Part shown: piece by piece, positions 23,975-32,538 of the stretch
Layout of the letters: every line of letters starts with the position of its first letter
How positions within the stretch are numbered: the first letter of the stretch is position 1
Origin: an uncultured Anaerolineales bacterium
GTDB lineage: Bacteria > Chloroflexota > Anaerolineae > Anaerolineales > Villigracilaceae
Assembly: GCA_937960595.1 (NCBI GenBank)
Contig: CALGPL010000028.1
Location: forward strand, 1 to 40,948
Length of the DNA stretch: 40,948 nt
Direction: 5' to 3'
Notes under the pieces: model-generated
Databases searched by the model: none
Told to the model about the DNA's origin: nothing
What the model saw: only the letters and a program-made list of their open reading frames with translations
Position numbers and translations under genes: made by a program

Positions 23975-26386
23975 TTACTTTTCGGTCTCCACCCACATCT
24001 GTGTCCCGTCGGTGGCGACCTCGATCCAGCCGTTCCGCTCGGTGCGCAGCAGGGTGTAGCCTCGCAGACTTTGCAGAACGGAATCGTCGGGCATCCCGAA
24101 GGGGTCGTCTGCTGCGACGTTCAGCACGACCAGTTGCGGGCGCAGGTTGGCGATCCATTCCGACGGGTTGGCCGGGGCGTAGCCTGCCTCGGCCAGGAGG
24201 AGGACGGAGACCGGGCCGAGGTCGGCCCCGTACTCGAGTTCCTCCAGCGCCTCGAAGTTGAGGCCGCCGGGGATCAGGAGGCGGAATCCCTGCCAGGTGA
24301 GCAGGAGCACCGCGCCGCGCGGCGTGACGCTCAGGACCTCCAGCCGCGCCCCGCTGCCGAGGTCGAGGACCTGGCCCGGGGCGGCGTATTCGACCGGCGT
24401 CTCGTGTTCGGCCAGCCAGCGGTCGAGTTGCCGGGCGGCGGCCGAGCCGTCTCGTCTGCCCGACCACAGGACGGCGCGCGGCGGGAAGCGGTCGAGCAGG
24501 CGCGGCAGGGCGGCCAGGTGGTTCTCCTGGGTCGAAGTGAGCACCAGATAGTCCAGGTCGCGCCCGTAGAGGGGGAGGCGCCGCCCGAGGGCGTCGGAGA
24601 GGCGGCTGGTGCTCGGCCCGCCGTTGATCAGCAGGCGTCCGCCGCTCGGCGTGCGGATCAGGATTGCTTCGCCGCTGCCCACATCGAGGAAGGTGACGTG
24701 CAGGCGGCCGTCGGGCAGGAGGGTGGCCGCCCGGAAGGTCAGCAGGTTCAGGATGGCCAGGGCGCTCAGCAGGACGGTCGGCGTCAGGGCCGGACGCAGG
24801 GCCTGGCGGAGGCGCTCCCGGCTGAAGGTCCAGCCGAAGAGCAGGGCGTAGAAGACCAGGACGAAGAGGAGCGAGAAATTCCCGAGGACGACCGTCCCGT
24901 GCGGCAGGCGGTCGAAGAGTTCCACCGCCCGGATGGTGTAGGCCGGGAAGGGCCAGGCCGCCCAGGCCGCCAGTTGACCGAGGGGGAAGTAGACGAAACT
25001 GAGCAGCAACGCCAGCCCGCTCAGAATCATGACCGCCGGCTGGACGGGCAGGATGAAGGGGTTGGCGATCAGCGAGACCAGCGAGAGGCGCTGGAAGTGA
25101 TAGGCCATGATCGGCAGGGTGGTCAGTTGCGCGGCCAGGGTGAAGAGGACGAACTCGGAGATCGGGCGGGCGATGCGGGCCGCCAGGGACGGATGGGCGG
25201 CGCGGCTGAGAAGCCGGACGGCCCAATCCTGGAAGGGTTGGGCGTAGAGGATCAAGCCCAGGGTGGCGAAGAAGGACAACTGGAAGCCGACTTCCCAGAG
25301 GATGTTGGGGTGGATGACTGCCATGACCGCGCCGGTGAAGGTCAACGTGTTGAGGGCGGTCTGACGGCGGCCCACCTGGCGGGCGAAAAGTCCCAGCCCG
25401 CCCATGATGGCCGCCCGCACCACCGCCGGCTCGGCGCCCACCAGGACGGTGTACAAGGCGATCCCGACCACGGCCGCCAGCGTCCCGCGCCGCGGCCCGA
25501 GCAGACGCCCGAAGAGGGTCATGAACAGGCCGGCGATGATGGCAATGTTGAAGCCCGAAATGGCGATGATATGGGCCGTGCCGGTGTTCTTGAAGGCAGC
25601 CTGCAGATCGGCGGGCAGACCGTTGTCCTCGCCGAGCAGGATGCCGGCCAGGAGCGAGGCTTCCGGGTCGGGGAAGAGGCGGTAGACGTGCTCCAGGCAG
25701 CGTTCCTTGAACGCGAAGATGGCGCGCAGCAGGGGGTTGCCCGCCGGCGGCAGCGGCAGCAGGGTGACGGTGGCGGACGGCATGTAGGCGTGGATGCCCT
25801 GACGGGCCAGGTAGTCGCGGTACGAGAAGGCTTCTTCCTCCGGCGGGGTCAGCAGCCGGCCGCGCAGGCGGAGGACCTGACCATAGTGATAGTCGCCGCC
25901 GGGCTCCAGGCGCGCCAGAATCAGCCCCTCGACCGGGATGTCGCCGTAGCCGCTGTTGATGAAACGCACCTCCAGGCGCAGGTTGAGGTAGCGGTCGCGC
26001 ACATCGGGCGGGGCAGCCACCACCCCGGTGACGAGCAGGTCATCGGGACGGTCGGCAAACCAGGGGATGGAATGAGGGGTGTTGGCCGGCAAACTGGCGC
26101 GGTAGCGGGCAGCGCCCAGGAAGGCTGCCGTCAGCGCCAGGGCGAGCAGGAACCAGGCGGCGGGCGCGCTCCGCGCCGGGCGGGTCATCAGGCGCGGCAG
26201 GACAAAACGCGCCAGCGCCGCCAGGACGGCCGACCCGCCCGCCAGAATCAGCCAAAAGGCCAGCGGGGCGCGCTGCCGGTCGGCGAGCAGAATGCCGCCC
26301 AGAAAGGCCAGCGAGAGCCAGGTAAGCGGCAGGCGCGTCGCCAGGTCATCGAAACGGCCGAGCGAAGAAGAGTCAGAAGGCTGCAT
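23975..26386 (-). CDS. comEC: ComEC/Rec2-type DNA-uptake channel with degenerate metallo-beta-lactamase domain
   Basis: The 803-residue protein has the full ComEC order: N-terminal membrane pair, a DUF4131-type external domain, the Competence membrane core (LLAGILLGEDNGLP; AHIIAISGFNIAIIAGLF), further helices, and a C-terminal metallo-beta-lactamase-like domain from about residue 565. In that last domain the usual HxHxDH-type motif is replaced by TSTQENH (617-623), and the preceding DGG loop reads NGG (N588). A later HHGS-type motif is replaced by AEAGYAPANPSEW. It should still form the channel for single-stranded DNA but probably lacks nuclease activity. No comEA or pilus genes are in the window. 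Confidence 0.88.
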   Translation of the reverse strand: MQPSDSSSLGRFDDLATRLPLTWLSLAFLGGILLADRQRAPLAFWLILAGGSAVLAALARFVLPRLMTRPARSAPAAWFLLALALTAAFLGAARYRASLPANTPHSIPWFADRPDDLLVTGVVAAPPDVRDRYLNLRLEVRFINSGYGDIPVEGLILARLEPGGDYHYGQVLRLRGRLLTPPEEEAFSYRDYLARQGIHAYMPSATVTLLPLPPAGNPLLRAIFAFKERCLEHVYRLFPDPEASLLAGILLGEDNGLPADLQAAFKNTGTAHIIAISGFNIAIIAGLFMTLFGRLLGPRRGTLAAVVGIALYTVLVGAEPAVVRAAIMGGLGLFARQVGRRQTALNTLTFTGAVMAVIHPNILWEVGFQLSFFATLGLILYAQPFQDWAVRLLSRAAHPSLAARIARPISEFVLFTLAAQLTTLPIMAYHFQRLSLVSLIANPFILPVQPAVMILSGLALLLSFVYFPLGQLAAWAAWPFPAYTIRAVELFDRLPHGTVVLGNFSLLFVLVFYALLFGWTFSRERLRQALRPALTPTVLLSALAILNLLTFRAATLLPDGRLHVTFLDVGSGEAILIRTPSGGRLLINGGPSTSRLSDALGRRLPLYGRDLDYLVLTSTQENHLAALPRLLDRFPPRAVLWSGRRDGSAAARQLDRWLAEHETPVEYAAPGQVLDLGSGARLEVLSVTPRGAVLLLTWQGFRLLIPGGLNFEALEELEYGADLGPVSVLLLAEAGYAPANPSEWIANLRPQLVVLNVAADDPFGMPDDSVLQSLRGYTLLRTERNGWIEVATDGTQMWVETEK

Positions 26387-26420
26387 GGCAGACCCCGCCT
26401 GGATTCTACTACACTTACCG

Positions 26421-26449
26421 TTGACGTTTTACCTGCCCGCGCATACAAT
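26421..26449 (+). promoter_or_regulatory. Promoter of the cobalamin riboswitch and btu operon
   Basis: TTGACG (26421-26426) and TACAAT (26444-26449) are separated by 17 bases. The start of transcription would be near 26456, just before the riboswitch. Confidence 0.7.
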
Positions 26450-26461
26450 AGCGCCACAATC

Positions 26462-26662
26462 GAGTTACGGCCAGGGTGCCTTGCCCCCGGATGGGCAGGC
26501 TCAAAGGCGAAGCCGGTGTAAGTCCGGCGCTGTCCCGCAACTGTGAGGTTAGTCTCATAGTCTCATAGTCTCATAGTCAATTCACTATTAGACTAGCGAC
26601 TATCAGACCGACGACTATCAGACCCAAGACTAACCAAGTCAGGTCGCCCGCCCCGGCCGGTT
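26462..26662 (+). promoter_or_regulatory. Cobalamin riboswitch with a repeat-expanded peripheral stem
   Basis: The B12-box core is plain at 26511-26543 (AGCCGGTGTAAGTCCGG, then GCTGTCCCGCAACTG), and the closing AGTCAGG element lies at 26637-26643. Between them sits a variable arm: GGTTAGTCT (26547-26555) pairs perfectly with AGACTAACC (26627-26635). The arms contain three exact TCTCATAG repeats (26553-26576) on one side and two GACTATCAGACC repeats on the other. It precedes a BtuFCD-type importer, so high cobalamin should shut off uptake. Exact ends are approximate. Confidence 0.9.
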
Positions 26663-26721
26663 CTGCCACACTCTCGCGGAAAGGAGGTGGGGAACGGCCT
26701 GTCGGATTGCCACTCCTGCCT

Positions 26722-26742
26722 CCCCTGTCCTTGCGACGGGGG
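26722..26742 (+). terminator. Possible riboswitch-controlled terminator hairpin
   Basis: CCCC-T-GTC pairs with GAC-GGGG around a short CTTGC loop, followed by ATTTCGTTTC. The weak T run leaves open whether this is a transcription terminator or a hairpin affecting translation. GGGGA at 26693-26697 could compete for TCCCC at 26721-26725 and act as the alternate pairing. Confidence 0.45.
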
Positions 26743-26777
26743 ATTTCGTTTCAGACTATTCCACAAGAGGAAATGCG

Positions 26778-27749
26778 ATGTTCCGTAAACCGTTCTTCGC
26801 TTTGTTGATTCTGACTCTGCTGCTGGCTGCCTGCGCCCCTGAGGCGGGGACTCCCCTCGCCACCCAGGCGCCGGCCACGGCCGTTCAACCGACCGCCGAA
26901 CTCTTGACCGTCGAACCGCTCGTCCTGACCGACGGCCTGGGCCGGACCGTCAGCCTGGCTGCTCCGGCCGAGCGGGTGGTCTCGCTGGCGCCCTCCAACA
27001 CCGAGATTCTCTTCGCCGTCGGCGCCGGCGGCCAGGTGATCGGCCGCGACCTGTTCTCCGATTACCCCCCCGAGGCGCTCGCCGCACAGGACATCGGTGG
27101 CTCGATGGGCGAATACAATCTCGAGGCGATCGTCGCCCTCCAGCCCGATCTGGTGCTGGCCGGCGGCATCAACCCGCCCGAACTGGTCGCCGCCCTGGAG
27201 GAACTCGGCCTGACGGTCTACTTCCTGCCCAATCCGCTGACGCTGGAGGAGATGTACCTCAACCTGGAGACGGTCGGCGCGCTGACCGGCCAGGAGGCCG
27301 AGGCGGCTGCCCTGATCGAATCGCTGCGCGCCCGCGTCGCCGCGGTGGACGAAAAGATCGCCACCGTGACCGAACGTCCAACGGTTTATTACGAATTGGA
27401 CGCCACCGACCCCGCGCGGCCCTACACGGCCGGGCATGGCACGTTCATTGACCTGCTCATCACCCGCGCCGGCGGCGTGAATGTCGCCGGGGAGATCGAA
27501 ACCCCCTGGGTGCAACTCGACATCGAAACCCTGCTGGTCTACGACCCCGACCTGATCCTCCTGGGCGATGCCGCCTGGGGGGAATCGGCCGAGACGGTGG
27601 CGGCGCGCCCGGGCTGGAACGCCCTGACGGCCGTCCAGAATGGGGCCATCTACCCCTTCGACGACAACCTGCTCAGCCGCCCCGGTCCGCGCCTGGTGGA
27701 CGGGCTGGAGGCGCTGGCGCGCCTGCTGCATCCCGCTCTGTTCCCGTAA
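26778..27749 (+). CDS. btuF: Cobalamin-type ABC substrate-binding lipoprotein (BtuF-like)
   Basis: The 323-residue protein begins with a lipoprotein signal ending in LLAAC (Cys at 19), then an Ala/Thr/Pro tether. The body is a class III periplasmic-binding-protein fold (RVVSLAPSNTEILFAVGAGGQ near its start; LLVYDPDLILLGD, AVQNGAIYPFDDN). Class III proteins carry cobalamin, siderophores or haem. The upstream cobalamin riboswitch makes cobalamin or a cobinamide precursor by far the likeliest ligand. AAGAGGAAATGCG precedes ATG 26778. BtuC and BtuD follow. Confidence 0.9.
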   Translation: MFRKPFFALLILTLLLAACAPEAGTPLATQAPATAVQPTAELLTVEPLVLTDGLGRTVSLAAPAERVVSLAPSNTEILFAVGAGGQVIGRDLFSDYPPEALAAQDIGGSMGEYNLEAIVALQPDLVLAGGINPPELVAALEELGLTVYFLPNPLTLEEMYLNLETVGALTGQEAEAAALIESLRARVAAVDEKIATVTERPTVYYELDATDPARPYTAGHGTFIDLLITRAGGVNVAGEIETPWVQLDIETLLVYDPDLILLGDAAWGESAETVAARPGWNALTAVQNGAIYPFDDNLLSRPGPRLVDGLEALARLLHPALFP

Positions 27750-27761
27750 TCCTTGCCGGTT

Positions 27762-27790
27762 GAGGGGCAGGCGTTGCCCGTCTGCCCCTC
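27762..27790 (+). terminator. Intercistronic hairpin between btuF and btuC
   Basis: GAGGGGCAG (27762-27770) pairs with CTGCCCCTC (27782-27790), and three more inner pairs extend the stem. No T run follows. Its place after the binding-protein gene mirrors the hairpin at 12288-12342. It also leaves btuC without an obvious free ribosome binding site. Confidence 0.65.
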
Positions 27791-27799
27791 CTGTGCTAT

Positions 27800-28804
27800 A
27801 TGAAACCTCGTCCTTATCTCTTGACCTTGCTCTTCCTGGCCGTGGCCGTGGCGCTTTCGATTGCGGTCGGCTCGGTCTTCATCCCGCCCGCTGACCTGTG
27901 GCGGGTGCTGACCGGCCGTCCGCCGCAGGAAGTGAGCCAGGCGGCGGTCATCCTCCTGACCCTGCGCCTGCCGCGCACGCTCCTGGTGTTGTTGACCGGC
28001 GCGGCGCTGGGCGGTTCGGGAGCGGCTTATCAGGGCGTCTTCCGCAACCCGCTGGCCGACCCGTATCTGATCGGCGTCGCTTCGGGGGCCGGCCTGGGGG
28101 CGGTCCTGGCGATGAGCCTGCGCTGGCCGTATTCGCCGCTCGGCCTGCTGGCGGTTCCGGCGGCGGCCTTTCTGGGCGCGCTGTTGACGGTCTTCCTCGT
28201 CTATGCGCTGGCGCGGGTGGGCAAAGTCGTCCCGACCACCAATTTGATCCTGGCCGGGGTGGCAGTCAGCGCTTTTGCCGGGGCGTTGACCTCCTTCCTG
28301 ATGCTGCGCTCGAGCGGGGAACTGCACCGGGCGGTCGCCTGGCTGCTGGGCGGTTCGGTGGTGGCAGGCTGGAAGCCGGCGTTGATCGTGTTGCCGTATC
28401 TGACCCTCGGGTTGGGGATTTTGGTCTTGAGCGGCCATGCGCTCAATCTGTTGCAATTTGGCGATGAGCAGGCCGCCCAGATGGGCCTGCCGGTGACGCG
28501 CGCCAAGACGGTCATCCTGCTGGCGGCTTCGCTGACGACGGCCGCGGCGGTGGCGTTTTCGGGCATCATCGGCTTCATCGGCCTGATCGCGCCGCACATC
28601 ATGCGGCTGTGGTTCGGCCCCGATTACCGCCGCCTGTTACCGCTGGCAGCCATCGGCGGGGCCGGGGCGCTGCTGGTGGCCGACGTGCTGGCGCGCCTGC
28701 TCATGCGTCCGCAGGAATTGCCGGTCGGGGTGGTGACGGCTGTCGCCGGCGCGCCGTTCTTCCTGTGGGTCCTGCGGCGGGCCAAGAATCAGGGCTATTG
28801 GTGA
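27800..28804 (+). CDS. btuC: Cobalamin ABC transporter permease (BtuC/FecCD family)
   Basis: This 334-residue FecCD-family permease has about ten membrane helices and family landmarks LRLPRTLLVLLTGAALGGSG, FRNPLADPYLIGVASGAGLGA (in two parts) and GFIGLIAPHIMRLWFG. It forms a homodimeric channel with BtuD at the cytoplasmic face. ATG 27800 comes nine bases after a hairpin and has no clear ribosome binding site, so translation may depend on reading through from btuF. Confidence 0.92.
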   Translation: MKPRPYLLTLLFLAVAVALSIAVGSVFIPPADLWRVLTGRPPQEVSQAAVILLTLRLPRTLLVLLTGAALGGSGAAYQGVFRNPLADPYLIGVASGAGLGAVLAMSLRWPYSPLGLLAVPAAAFLGALLTVFLVYALARVGKVVPTTNLILAGVAVSAFAGALTSFLMLRSSGELHRAVAWLLGGSVVAGWKPALIVLPYLTLGLGILVLSGHALNLLQFGDEQAAQMGLPVTRAKTVILLAASLTTAAAVAFSGIIGFIGLIAPHIMRLWFGPDYRRLLPLAAIGGAGALLVADVLARLLMRPQELPVGVVTAVAGAPFFLWVLRRAKNQGYW

Positions 28805-28816
28805 GGCGAGGCAGAG

Positions 28817-29587
28817 ATGCTCAGGATCGAAAATCTGTCGGTTTTTTACGGTCCGCGGCCCGTCCTGCACGGCGTGACGCTGGAGGTTGCATCGGGCGAG
28901 GTGCTAGGGCTGATCGGTCCGAACGGGGCGGGCAAGTCCACTCTGATTCGAGCCGTCAGCGGCGTGATTCCGGTTGCGGGCGGGCGGGTGCGCGCCAACG
29001 GCGACGATCTGCTGGCCCTGCCGGTCTTGCAGCGCGCCCGCCGCGTGGCGGTCGTCCCCCAGGCGGTCACCCTGCCGCCCGCCTTCACCGTCTGGGAGAC
29101 GGTTCTGCTCGGGCGCACCCCCTACTTGAATTTTCTGGGGCAAATCTCGCGGCGCGACGAGGACATCGGCCGCGCCGCCCTGGCGCGCGTCGACGCCCTC
29201 GACCTGGCCGAGCGGCGGGTGGGCGAACTCTCGGGCGGCGAGCAGCAACGCGTCTTGCTGGCGCGCGCCCTGGCCCAGTCCACGCCCATCTTGCTTATGG
29301 ATGAGCCGACGGTGCATCTCGATTTGCATTATCAGATCGGCTTGCTCGAACAGATCCGTTCGCTGGCGCACGGTGATGGTCTGGCGGTGCTGCTGGCTTT
29401 GCACGATCTCAATTTGGCCGCTCGTTACGCCGACCGCCTGGCCTTGCTTGTCGAGGGGCGGATCGAGGCCGTCGGTTGGCCGCGCCAAGTATTGACGCCG
29501 GACCTCCTCTCGGCGGCCTATCAGTTGCCGGTGGAGGTCATTGCCCATCCGCTCTCTGACGCGCCGCTGGTTTTGCCGGGCCGATGA
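28817..29587 (+). CDS. btuD: Cobalamin ABC transporter ATPase (BtuD/FecE family)
   Basis: The 256-residue ATPase shows Walker A GPNGAGKST, signature LSGGEQQRVLLARAL, Walker B ILLMDEPTVHLD and the switch His in LLALHDLN. It powers uptake through BtuC. GAGG lies five bases before ATG 28817, and the gene starts 12 bases after the btuC stop. It ends convergently with the UPF0173 gene, with no clear terminator between them. Confidence 0.93.
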   Translation: MLRIENLSVFYGPRPVLHGVTLEVASGEVLGLIGPNGAGKSTLIRAVSGVIPVAGGRVRANGDDLLALPVLQRARRVAVVPQAVTLPPAFTVWETVLLGRTPYLNFLGQISRRDEDIGRAALARVDALDLAERRVGELSGGEQQRVLLARALAQSTPILLMDEPTVHLDLHYQIGLLEQIRSLAHGDGLAVLLALHDLNLAARYADRLALLVEGRIEAVGWPRQVLTPDLLSAAYQLPVEVIAHPLSDAPLVLPGR

Positions 29588-29657
29588 GCCGGCTTTAAAT
29601 GCCAAGGACGCCGGGCAACAGGGGGTGGGCCCGGTATCCGGGTATCGTTTGGGGCGT

Positions 29658-30338
29658 TTACAGGGTGAAACTTTCGCCGGGCTTCAGGACGACCACTTTG
29701 GCGGTGGTCTCTTTCTCCACCTGGGCGGCCCACGAAGCGGGGTCCTGGTCGATCAGGCCCCAGGTCCCGAAGTGAATCGGGATGACGGTGCGGGGCGTGA
29801 GCAGTTTGACGGCCCGCAGGGCGTCGGCAGGCCCCATGGTGAAGTTGTCGCCGATGGGAAGGACGGCCAGGGCGAGGCCCTCCTCGCCGATCAATTTCAT
29901 GTCGTAGAACAGGCCGGTATCGCCGGCCAGGTAGATTTTCTGGCCCTCGTGGGTGGTGAGCAGGAAACCGGCCGGGTTGCCGCCGTAAGAGCCGTCTGGC
30001 AGGGCGGAGCCGTGCAGGGCCAGGGTCAGTTTGAGATAGCCGAAGGGGTGTTGGAAGCCGCCGCCGAGGTGCTGGCCGTGCGTCTTGAGGCCCTGATTGC
30101 CGAGCCAGGTGGCGATCTCGTAGTTGCTGATCACCAGGGCGCCGGTGCGGCGGGCGATGGCCGCCGTGTCGCCGATGTGGTCGCCGTGACCATGGGTGAC
30201 GAGGATGAAATCGGCGGCGACCGTCTCGGCGCTGACCGCGGCGGCCGGGTTGCCGCTGAAGAACGGGTCGATCAGGATTTTGTAGCCACCGGTTTCGAGG
30301 CCGAGGGTGGCGTGTCCGTACCAGGTGAGGGTGGTCAT
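29658..30338 (-). CDS. UPF0173 metal-dependent hydrolase (metallo-beta-lactamase fold)
   Basis: The 226-residue protein matches the UPF0173 family: opening TWYGHATLGLETGGYKILIDP in two parts, the metal motif H49-G-H51-G-D53-H54, LAGDTGLFYDMKLIG and a closing IPIHFGTWGLID. It resembles the RNase Z/UlaG-like side of the fold, so a lactone or phosphodiester substrate is possible, but the substrate is unknown. It is probably cytoplasmic. AGGAGG precedes the ATG, and a near-consensus promoter lies upstream. Confidence 0.9.
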   Translation of the reverse strand: MTTLTWYGHATLGLETGGYKILIDPFFSGNPAAAVSAETVAADFILVTHGHGDHIGDTAAIARRTGALVISNYEIATWLGNQGLKTHGQHLGGGFQHPFGYLKLTLALHGSALPDGSYGGNPAGFLLTTHEGQKIYLAGDTGLFYDMKLIGEEGLALAVLPIGDNFTMGPADALRAVKLLTPRTVIPIHFGTWGLIDQDPASWAAQVEKETTAKVVVLKPGESFTL

Positions 30339-30380
30339 CTTTCCTCCTGACAGAATGGGGACAAAGGTTTCGTTGCTTTA

Positions 30381-30409
30381 AGTATAGGCAAAACGGTTCT
30401 CCAGGTCAA
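30381..30409 (-). promoter_or_regulatory. Promoter of the UPF0173 gene
   Basis: On the minus strand TTGACC (30409-30404) and TATACT (30386-30381) are 17 bases apart. The leader would be about 35 bases and contains AGGAGG. Confidence 0.75.
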
Positions 30410-30440
30410 ACATAAGAAAGAGGAAAAGCCTTTGGGCCGC

Positions 30441-30469
30441 TTGTCAGCCATCCGATTTTCCTGTATAGT
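30441..30469 (+). promoter_or_regulatory. Promoter of the CASTOR/POLLUX-like channel gene
   Basis: TTGTCA (30441-30446) and TATAGT (30464-30469) are 17 bases apart. The expected start near 30476 rules out the TTG at 30432 as initiation codon and supports GTG 30543. It is divergent from the UPF0173 promoter. Confidence 0.7.
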
Positions 30470-30542
30470 ATCTGCAAGTCAGGTGGAGGCAAAGGTTGTT
30501 GTTCTGCCAGCCTCGGATGGATTCCCTTGGAGGAGGTTTGCC

Positions 30543-32474
30543 GTGGTCAAGAAGCCGACTCTCAAACAACGTCTTGGGTATTTCTTCGACAATTTCATGT
30601 CGAGAGGAACAGTTGCTCTGATCGGCGGGTTGGGGCTGGTCTCGCTGGTCATCATCCTGGTCGCCGGGGCGATCATCACCCTGGGGGGAGTGACGCTGGC
30701 GCCGGCGGGCAGCCGTGAACCGATGGGATTCGTCGAAGCGGTCTGGGAAAGTTTGATGCGCACCTTCGACGCCGGCACGATGGGCAGCGACGAGGGCTGG
30801 GGGTTCCGCCTGGTCATGCTGTTCGTCACCATCGGCGGCATCCTGATCGTCAGCACGCTGATCGGCGTCCTGACGGCCGGCGTGGAGGGCAAACTGGAGG
30901 AACTGCGCAAGGGCCGCTCGCAGGTGCTCGAGAACGGGCATACGCTCATCCTGGGCTGGTCGCCGCAGATTTTCACCATCCTCTCGGAGTTGATGATCGC
31001 CAATGAGAATCAGAAGAAGGCCTGCATCGTCATCCTGGCCGACCGCGATAAGGTCGAGATGGAGGACGAGATCCGGGCGCGGGTCGAGCGTCGCGGCCGG
31101 ACGCGCATCATCTGCCGCTCCGGCAATCCGATCGACATCACCGACTTGGAAATCGCCAACCCGCATACCGCCAAGGCCATCATCATCCTGCCGCCCGAAG
31201 GGGACGATCCCGACTCGCAAGTCATCAAGACCGTCTTGGCGCTGACCAACAAACCCGACCGGCGCCCCGACCCCTACCACATGGTCACCCAGATCCGCGA
31301 CCCGAAGAACCTGGCGGTGGTGCAGATGATCGGCGAGCGCGACCACCTTCAGGCGCTGCTGAGCGGCGATTTGATCGCCCGCGTCGTCGCCCAGACCTCC
31401 CGTCAGAGCGGCCTTTCGATGGTCTATACCGAACTGATGAATTTCGGCGGCGATGAGATTTATTTCCAGGAGGAGCCGGCCCTGGTCGGCAGGACGTTCG
31501 GTGAGGCCCTGCTGCAATTCGAAGATTCGGCCGTCATCGGGCTGCGCTTCGCCAATGGAAGCGTTGCCCTCAACCCTCCGATGGACACCCGCCTCTTGCC
31601 CGGCGACAGCGTCATTGCCATCTCGGAGGATGACGACACCGTCCGTTTGCATCATCTGGACTCTGTTCCTGTCGATGAGGCGGCGATTACGAGCGCCGTT
31701 CCTGTCCGCCGGGCCCCGCCGGAGAGGTGTCTCCTGCTCGGCTGGAACGCCTGCGCCCTGACCATCCTGCGCGAGTTGGACAATTATGTTCCCAAAGGTT
31801 CGAGCGTGCTGGTGGTGGCCGATACGAACCTCTCGCCCGAGGCCGCCGAGGCTGCCGACCAACTGCGCCGCCAGCGCAATGCTTTCAAGAATCAACGCCT
31901 CTCTTTCCGGTCCGGCGATACCACCGACCGCCGTCTTTTAGATGAACTCGGCGCATCGGCCTATGACCACATCATTGTCCTGAGTTATGCCGGCCTGGGA
32001 GTGCAGGAGGCCGATGCCAAGACCCTCGTCACCCTCCTGCACCTGCGCGACATCGCCGGCAAAGACGAGACGCCCTTCTCCATCGTCAGCGAGATGCTCG
32101 ACCTTCGCAACCGCGAACTGGCCGAGGCGACCCGCGTCGACGATTTCATTGTCAGCGATCATCTCATCAGCCTGATGATGGCGCAACTGGCAGAGAATGC
32201 CGAGTTGATGGCCGTCTTCACCGATTTCTTTGACCCCGAGGGCTCCGAAATCTACCTCAAGCCTGCCGCGGATTACGTCGCCCTGGGTCGGCCGGTCAAC
32301 TTCTACACGGTGGTCGAGGCCGCCCGCCGGCGCGGTCAGGTGGCTTTCGGTTACCGCTTGGCCGGCGAAGCCGGCGACAAGGAAAAGTCCTACGGCATCC
32401 ACACCAACCCGGGGAAATCAGAAGAAGTAGTCTTTGCCGAGAACGATAGGATCATCGTCCTGGCAGAAGACTAG
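30543..32474 (+). CDS. CASTOR/POLLUX-like ion channel with two RCK-type domains
   Basis: From GTG 30543 (AGGAGG six bases upstream) the protein is 643 residues. It has two membrane helices (about 20-47 and 82-108) enclosing a pore region, WESLMRTFDAGTMGSDEG. An RCK/TrkA-N-like domain starts GHTLILGWSPQIFTILSELMIAN (in two parts), and a second begins at CLLLGWNACALTILREL (about 395). FDAGTMG sits where plant CASTOR/DMI1 channels place their filter. These proteins are ligand-gated cation channels, and Ca, K or Na may be conducted. The RCK rings would sense a cytoplasmic ion or nucleotide. The substrate is inferred. Confidence 0.85.
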   Translation: MVKKPTLKQRLGYFFDNFMSRGTVALIGGLGLVSLVIILVAGAIITLGGVTLAPAGSREPMGFVEAVWESLMRTFDAGTMGSDEGWGFRLVMLFVTIGGILIVSTLIGVLTAGVEGKLEELRKGRSQVLENGHTLILGWSPQIFTILSELMIANENQKKACIVILADRDKVEMEDEIRARVERRGRTRIICRSGNPIDITDLEIANPHTAKAIIILPPEGDDPDSQVIKTVLALTNKPDRRPDPYHMVTQIRDPKNLAVVQMIGERDHLQALLSGDLIARVVAQTSRQSGLSMVYTELMNFGGDEIYFQEEPALVGRTFGEALLQFEDSAVIGLRFANGSVALNPPMDTRLLPGDSVIAISEDDDTVRLHHLDSVPVDEAAITSAVPVRRAPPERCLLLGWNACALTILRELDNYVPKGSSVLVVADTNLSPEAAEAADQLRRQRNAFKNQRLSFRSGDTTDRRLLDELGASAYDHIIVLSYAGLGVQEADAKTLVTLLHLRDIAGKDETPFSIVSEMLDLRNRELAEATRVDDFIVSDHLISLMMAQLAENAELMAVFTDFFDPEGSEIYLKPAADYVALGRPVNFYTVVEAARRRGQVAFGYRLAGEAGDKEKSYGIHTNPGKSEEVVFAENDRIIVLAED

Positions 32475-32499
32475 CGGCAGAGGCGCGATTCACTTTGGA

Positions 32500-32538
32500 G
32501 GGTAGGTCAAGATCGCCTCTTGACCTACCCCTGTTTTT
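32500..32538 (+). terminator. Strong terminator of the channel gene
   Basis: GGGTAGGTCAAGA (32500-32512) and TCTTGACCTACCC (32518-32530) form a perfect 13-pair stem with loop TCGCC, followed by CTGTTTTT. The stop codon of the convergent methyltransferase (32525-32527) lies inside the 3' arm. Confidence 0.85.

Noticed and set aside
23792-26521. 909-codon open frame on the + strand opposite comEC
   Set aside because: It is rich in Gln, Gly, Arg and Glu with no family features, and it mirrors the codon bias of ComEC on the other strand.
29588-29657. Terminator between btuD and the UPF0173 gene
   Set aside because: Only a short CCCGG/CCGGG pairing with no T run is visible, which is too weak to call.
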